DNA of 64,000 bases, from the NCBI RefSeq assembly GCF_040183065.1, contig NC_091131.1:10510800-10574799 (forward strand), read 5' to 3'. Shown here piece after piece: positions 59,340-64,000 of this stretch. Origin of the DNA: Periplaneta americana (taxonomy: Eukaryota; Arthropoda; Insecta; Blattodea; Blattidae). The notes under the pieces were generated by a model. That model searched no databases. It saw only the letters and a list, made by a program, of their open reading frames with translations, and was not told where the DNA came from. A program made the translations under genes and the position numbers. How positions within the stretch are numbered: position 1 is the stretch's first letter; each line of letters opens with the position of its first letter.

Positions 59340-60776
59340 TACGTACTGTAAAACACGCACGTAACTAAAACAAGGACGTAACAATGAACGAACTACAGTA
59401 GTGTAAAACACGAACGTAACAATAAACGAACTACAGTAGTATAAAACAAAAAGGTGACAATAAACAAACTACAGTACTATAAAACAAATAACAAAAAGGT
59501 GACAATAAACAAACTACAGTAGTATAAAACAAAAAGGTGACAATAAACAAACTACAGTAGTATAAAACAAAAAGGTGACAATAAACAAACTACAGTAGTA
59601 TAAAACAAAAAGGTGACAATAAACAAACTACAGTAGTATAAAACAAAAAGGTGACAATAAACAAACTACAGTAGTATAAAACAAAAAGGTGACAATAAAC
59701 AAACTACAGTAGTATAAAACAAAAAGGTGACAATAAACAAACTACAGTAGTATAAAACAAAAAGGTGACAATAAACAAACTACAGTAGTATAAAACAAAA
59801 AGGTGACAATAAACAAACTACAGTAGTATAAAACAAAAAGGTGACAATAAGCAAACTACAGTAGTATAAAACAAAAAGGTGACAATAAACAAACTACAGT
59901 AGTATAAAACAAAAAGGTGACAATAAACAAACTACAGTAGTATAAAACAAAAAGGTGACAATAAACAAACTACAGTAGTATAAAACAAAAAGGTGACAAT
60001 AAACAAACTACAGTAGTATAAAACAAAAAGGTGACAATAAACAAACTACAGTAGTATAAAACAAAAAGGTGACAATAAACAAACTACAGTAGTATAAAAC
60101 AAAAAGGTGACAATAAACAAACTACAGTAGTATAAAACAAAAAGGTGACAATAAACAAACTACAGTAGTATAAAACAAAAAGGTGACAATAAGCAAACTA
60201 CAGTAGTATAAAACAAAAAGGTGACAATAAACAAACTACAGTAGTATAAAACAAAAAGGTGACAATAAACAAACTACAGTAGTATAAAACAAAAAGGTGA
60301 CAATAAACAAACTACAGTAGTATAAAACAAAAAGGTGACAATAAACAAACTACAGTAGTATAAAACAAAAAGGTGACAATAAACAAACTACAGTAGTATA
60401 AAACAAAAAGGTGACAATAAACAAACTACAGTAGTATAAAACAAAAAGGTGACAATAAACAAACTACAGTAGTATAAAACAAAAAGGTGACAATAAACAA
60501 ACTACAGTAGTATAAAACAAAAAGGTGACAATAAACAAACTACAGTAGTATAAAACAAAAAGGTGACAATAAACAAACTACAGTAGTATAAAACAAAAAG
60601 GTGACAATAAACAAACTACAGTAGTATAAAACAAAGGTGACAATAAGCAAACTACAGTCGTATAAAACACGATCGTAACAATAAACGAAATACAGTAGCA
60701 TAAAACATGAACGTAACAATAAACGAACTACACTACCATGAAATATGAACGTAACAATAAACGATCTACATAGTAT
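59340..60776 (+). repeat. 38-bp tandem satellite, about 30 units
   Basis: Unit acaataaacaaactacagta followed by gtataaaacaaaaaggtg, 38 bp. The core from about 59456 to 60640 is nearly uniform; units at both edges are degenerate (cgaacgtaac in place of aaaaggtgac). Variant units with aagcaaac lie near 59851, 60193 and 60647. A minus-strand frame rich in Y, F and C is an artefact. Confidence 0.95.
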
Positions 60777-61816
60777 AAAGATATAATGCACCTTCTTAAT
60801 TAATTAATTACTCTCCAGCGAACATTATATCACTTTTGATTTTAATACAAATATTGCTGTGAAGCTAGTGTAAAATGAACATGCGTTTTGTATTAGAAAA
60901 ATTTCACATTCACTCTGAGAAAAGAAAAACTGGCAAATTCTTGAAAACTGGTGAAAATTTTGAAACACATAATTAACTTCCAAAATATTGTTCCGTATTA
61001 GTCCATATTGCACTTATTATAAAACTGAACTCATAACTTAACATAAGATTGGGTGGATAAAGGAAAATGTCCTTCAGAAAATGACACAACGAAGTGTATT
61101 CAGGAAGCTGTCACAGGGTGGTATGGTTTGTGTCTAAGGAAGCTATCACTCAAGTTGTGATACCACAGATTTAGTCCCAAGCAGAACGCCAGATGAGCTT
61201 CAGTGAAATCAATAGAAGCACAATAAATCCGACCTCTTTATCCCATTTAGTTTCAATTATCCGGAACAGTTAATTATCTCTTTGAATGCTTGAAACACAA
61301 CTGGCAATCACTTCCCTTTGTAAAGAAGTGTCAGTTTGTTTGCGAACTGTTCAAGGCACGCGCGACAAATTGTTTCAAAAAAGAGTTCTAGTAATTACTA
61401 ACCGACATTATCTTGTAACAGAAGCTTCTGAAGGTCAGCTTCCCAGAAAATATTATTCCTGTATTCCACAAAGACATACCTCGAGACCTATGTAATAACA
61501 ACAGAGGTCATTTCAAACCATAATGACATACCACAATACAAGAAAGTGCCCAAATAATCACTGAAATCTACAATCAGAATAACTACGGTATTCATAATTT
61601 TTCAAATGTGATAAAGGACATATAATAATTAATCATTTTTTTAATAAAATAATTTTTCGGAGATGTTCCCAGTAATAGGTCTACAGTAGAAATCAAAACT
61701 CTTCATTGATCTTATTATCGTCTATGGCTGTCTTTAATTTTATCTGTATCGTCTTTCAGCTATTCCCGTTACCATGGAAACAACTGAAATTAAATTTCCT
61801 AATTAGGCTACTTATA
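60777..61816. other. Intron 2 AT-rich DNA
   Basis: Nothing recognised. Confidence 0.45.
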
Positions 61817-62802
61817 TCTATACTAATAATAGATCTGTAGCCAAACTTTTTCTGGTAATTTTCGATTTTCTAAAAATAATTAGTGTTAACATGTATAATT
61901 AACCATCCTGAAACCGAAAATCGCTTTTTTGAAATGTTTGTTTGTATGTCTGTCTGCCTGTATGTTTGTTACCTTTTCACGCGATAATGGCTGAACCGAT
62001 TTATATGAAAATTGGAATATAAATTAAGTTCGTTGTAACTTAGATTTTAGGCTATATGGCATTCAAAATACTTTATTTAAAAGGGAAATTGTAAGGGGGC
62101 TTGAATTAAATAAATCGAAATATCTCCCTTATTATTGATTTTTGTGAAAAATATTACATAACAAACGTTTCTTTAAAAATAATTTCCGATAAGTTTTTCT
62201 CTACACAAAATTTTGATAGGACTGATATTTAATGAGACAATTTGAGTTTAAAATTACAATAACAACGCCATCTAAGGCGCTGTACTGAAATAAAAACAAA
62301 TGACCTCGTCTATAAGGGACCTTGGACAACAACAATCGAAAGCTAATAAACACAGCCTACAGAGAATGTTTCTGTGTTTGTATGAAGTAATATCAGAAGC
62401 TAATTAATTGTTTAATTATTATTTCACCATTGGAAAGTGTAGTTTCTCTAGAGGGACATAATTTTCTACAATGTTATTACAGTAACTTGTGAAACATATA
62501 GCAAGTAATATAAAGTATGCACATTAAAACTAAATGATATGTCAATCTTCATTAAACTATGGTTGTATGTAATAACAATTAAGAAACATGTTAAAGGAAT
62601 TGTCATTGCACCAAATGGTTGCTCTCTGGATCAAAATGACCGCATTTTAATTATTTAAATACAATTTAAATTAAGTAACATATTAAACGATTTATCCTTC
62701 TATCAAACACGAATGTTCCCTGGATCAAACGTCCTATTTTAACAATGTAATTACTTTATATTTATTTCTAACATGTGCAGCGGAGTGCACGGGTACGGCT
62801 AG
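61817..62802 (+). mobile_element. Non-autonomous Helitron
   Basis: Starts TCTATACTAATAATAGATCT after A, ends with GTGCA-cggag-type TGCAC hairpin (62775-62790), then gggtacggCTAG before T. Body closely similar to 22476-23912. No coding capacity. Confidence 0.85.
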
Positions 62803-63271
62803 TACTAAAATATATTTTAACATTAACGATAATTTACCGACATTAGGACACTACAAAATGAGTTATTTTAGGAACTGGTTATAATAATTGTATTACCTAC
62901 ACGTATTCGATTTCATGTTTGTGTAAGTCTATTTATAGCTCTTCTGATTAATACGGTGTACGCATTGCAACAATAACCTCAGCCTCGTGGATGCTAGGAA
63001 ACAAATGGAAACATGATCTGTTACCAGATGGCAATACTGCGAATAGAGATTCAATAATTTAATTTAATTTAATTATTCTGGTGGAGTTATAGCCACATTC
63101 AATAACTTGACGAAATTCTTGTCTCCAAATATTGAAGTGATGACAAGGATGATGACAATAATGATGGCAACAAGGACGTGCTTCATAGATGTATGAAATA
63201 ATGTATTCCAACCCAATTGTGTATGAAATCGGCGACATGACGTGTGATTGTTGACTTTTTCTCCTTCACAG

Positions 63272-63479
63272 AGGGCGACGTCGTCGCCGATCAGCGGAGC
63301 TACTTCTTCAGGAGCTGCTGAACTCGCATGACGACTCCGAGGCCACAGCGGACGCCGACGCCATGTTAGCGGACAATAACGAGAGTGACGAAGACGTCAG
63401 AGATTTAGTTGGACCGCATAGGCCGTCACAGCAGTGGCTTCCGGAATGGAGTCGAAGAGTACAGGTTCGTAGTTATTAA
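63272..63479 (+). CDS. Neuropeptide precursor, exon 3 (amidation signal, acidic tail, stop)
   Basis: The acceptor is cttcacag at 63264-63271. Using the first of two adjacent AGs gives Ile69, then Gly70 (amide donor) and five arginines (71-75), an amidation and furin/convertase site. Using the second AG destroys it. The rest (76-137) is a linker: SAELLLQELL, an acidic run rich in D and E (about 88-112), and a C-terminal stretch with two Trp (124, 128), an RR (130-131) and a stop at 63477-63479. The three exons sum to 414 bp, so 137 residues plus stop. Possible alternative: a weak donor CAG|GTTCGT at 63464/63465 would drop the last four residues and continue into an exon beyond the window. Intron 2 (47677-63271) is 15,595 bp. 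Confidence 0.75.
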
Positions 63480-63537
63480 TTACTCAAAGGGTCATTGAAA
63501 ATACTCATGGGATTTCTGACTATTTTAAGGGGACCTT

Positions 63538-63543
<6 letters not shown>

Positions 63544-63585
<42 letters not shown>

Positions 63586-63588
63586 ATA
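63544..63588 (+). repeat. (TTTA)n microsatellite
   Basis: Tetranucleotide run shortly after the precursor stop codon. Confidence 0.95.
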
Positions 63589-63759
63589 AAGAAGCCTTGT
63601 GAATTCCGATTTTTTTAAATATTCTAATACCGGAATAAACGATAATGACCACTGCCTTCTCGAGTGTCATTATCGTTAAAATGAATGGAAATCTCATGCG
63701 TATTTTTAAATGGTCATCTATGTATGAGCAACTGTAGACTATTCCCGACATCTGTATAT

Positions 63760-63763
<4 letters not shown>

Positions 63764-63821
<58 letters not shown>

Positions 63822-63842
63822 TTATTATTATGATGATATAAA

Positions 63843-63911
<69 letters not shown>
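63764..63911 (+). repeat. (AAT)n followed by (ATT)n, inverted
   Basis: Two trinucleotide runs of opposite sense, able to pair as a hairpin. Confidence 0.9.
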
Positions 63912-64000
63912 CAGGGTTAGTTAAAAGTCCCGCACCACCTAAATAACTTTTGAAGCATACGGTTCAGTGATATGAAACTTGGTATGTGAGGATAACCATA
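63912..64000 (+). mobile_element. Probable start of a TIR element, cut by window edge
   Basis: TA then CAGGGTTAGTTAAAAGTCCC, of the form seen at other Tc1/mariner-like ends in this window. The other end is outside. Confidence 0.4.

Noticed and set aside
59340..60776. CRISPR-like regular repeat array
   Set aside because: Units are contiguous with no unique spacers, and the context is a eukaryotic intron. It is a satellite.
60540..60791. 83-residue frame with Y/F/C repeats
   Set aside because: Translation of the 38-bp satellite on the minus strand.

Overview
The window looks like nuclear DNA from a large, AT-rich, repeat-crowded insect genome. I infer a blattodean (cockroach or termite) from the kinds of tRNA-derived SINEs and truncated non-LTR retrotransposons, but no sequence here proves the species. 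Almost every long open frame is either a retrotransposon relic or an artefact of simple repeats.

One host gene can be assembled. It is a three-exon neuropeptide precursor on the + strand: exon 1 at 31721-31806 (signal peptide), exon 2 at 47557-47676 (most of the peptide) and exon 3 at 63272-63479 (amidation and cleavage site, acidic tail, stop). The exons join in frame into 137 residues across two introns of about 15.7 and 15.6 kb. The predicted product is a 37-residue amidated peptide ending D-P-A-K-I-amide, which fits the insect PXXXamide (parathyroid-hormone-like) group as I know it. A compact promoter lies just upstream: a perfect CRE, a GC box, a TATA box and an arthropod initiator.

Layout. 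1-6.4 kb: end of a SINE, then several copies of one 5'-truncated non-LTR element (called LINE-A here), one split by a large foldback, plus a second LINE (LINE-B) with a YADD reverse transcriptase. 6.4-20.4 kb: MITEs, a LINE-A copy with a 79-bp target duplication, a PIF/Harbinger relic, a 1-kb TIR element and a Jockey-like relic hit by LINE-A. 20.4-31.1 kb: nested TIR element/MITE/SINE, a Helitron, more MITEs and an eight-unit SINE plus (GTAT)n tandem array. 31.6-63.5 kb: the neuropeptide gene, whose introns hold nested LINEs, a palindrome with a tRNA-like cloverleaf in each arm, a dead Tc1/mariner element containing a SINE, two further Helitrons, PIF-type and other TIR elements, several SINE families and a 38-bp satellite of about 30 units. 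63.5-64 kb: trinucleotide repeats and the start of another TIR element.

Many insertions have readable target-site duplications (TSDs), so the order of insertion can be worked out. Gaps not listed (mostly under 1 kb) are AT-rich sequence in which I recognise nothing. No rRNA, CRISPR array or bacterial-type operon is present, and no tRNA-like sequence here is convincing as a functional tRNA gene.
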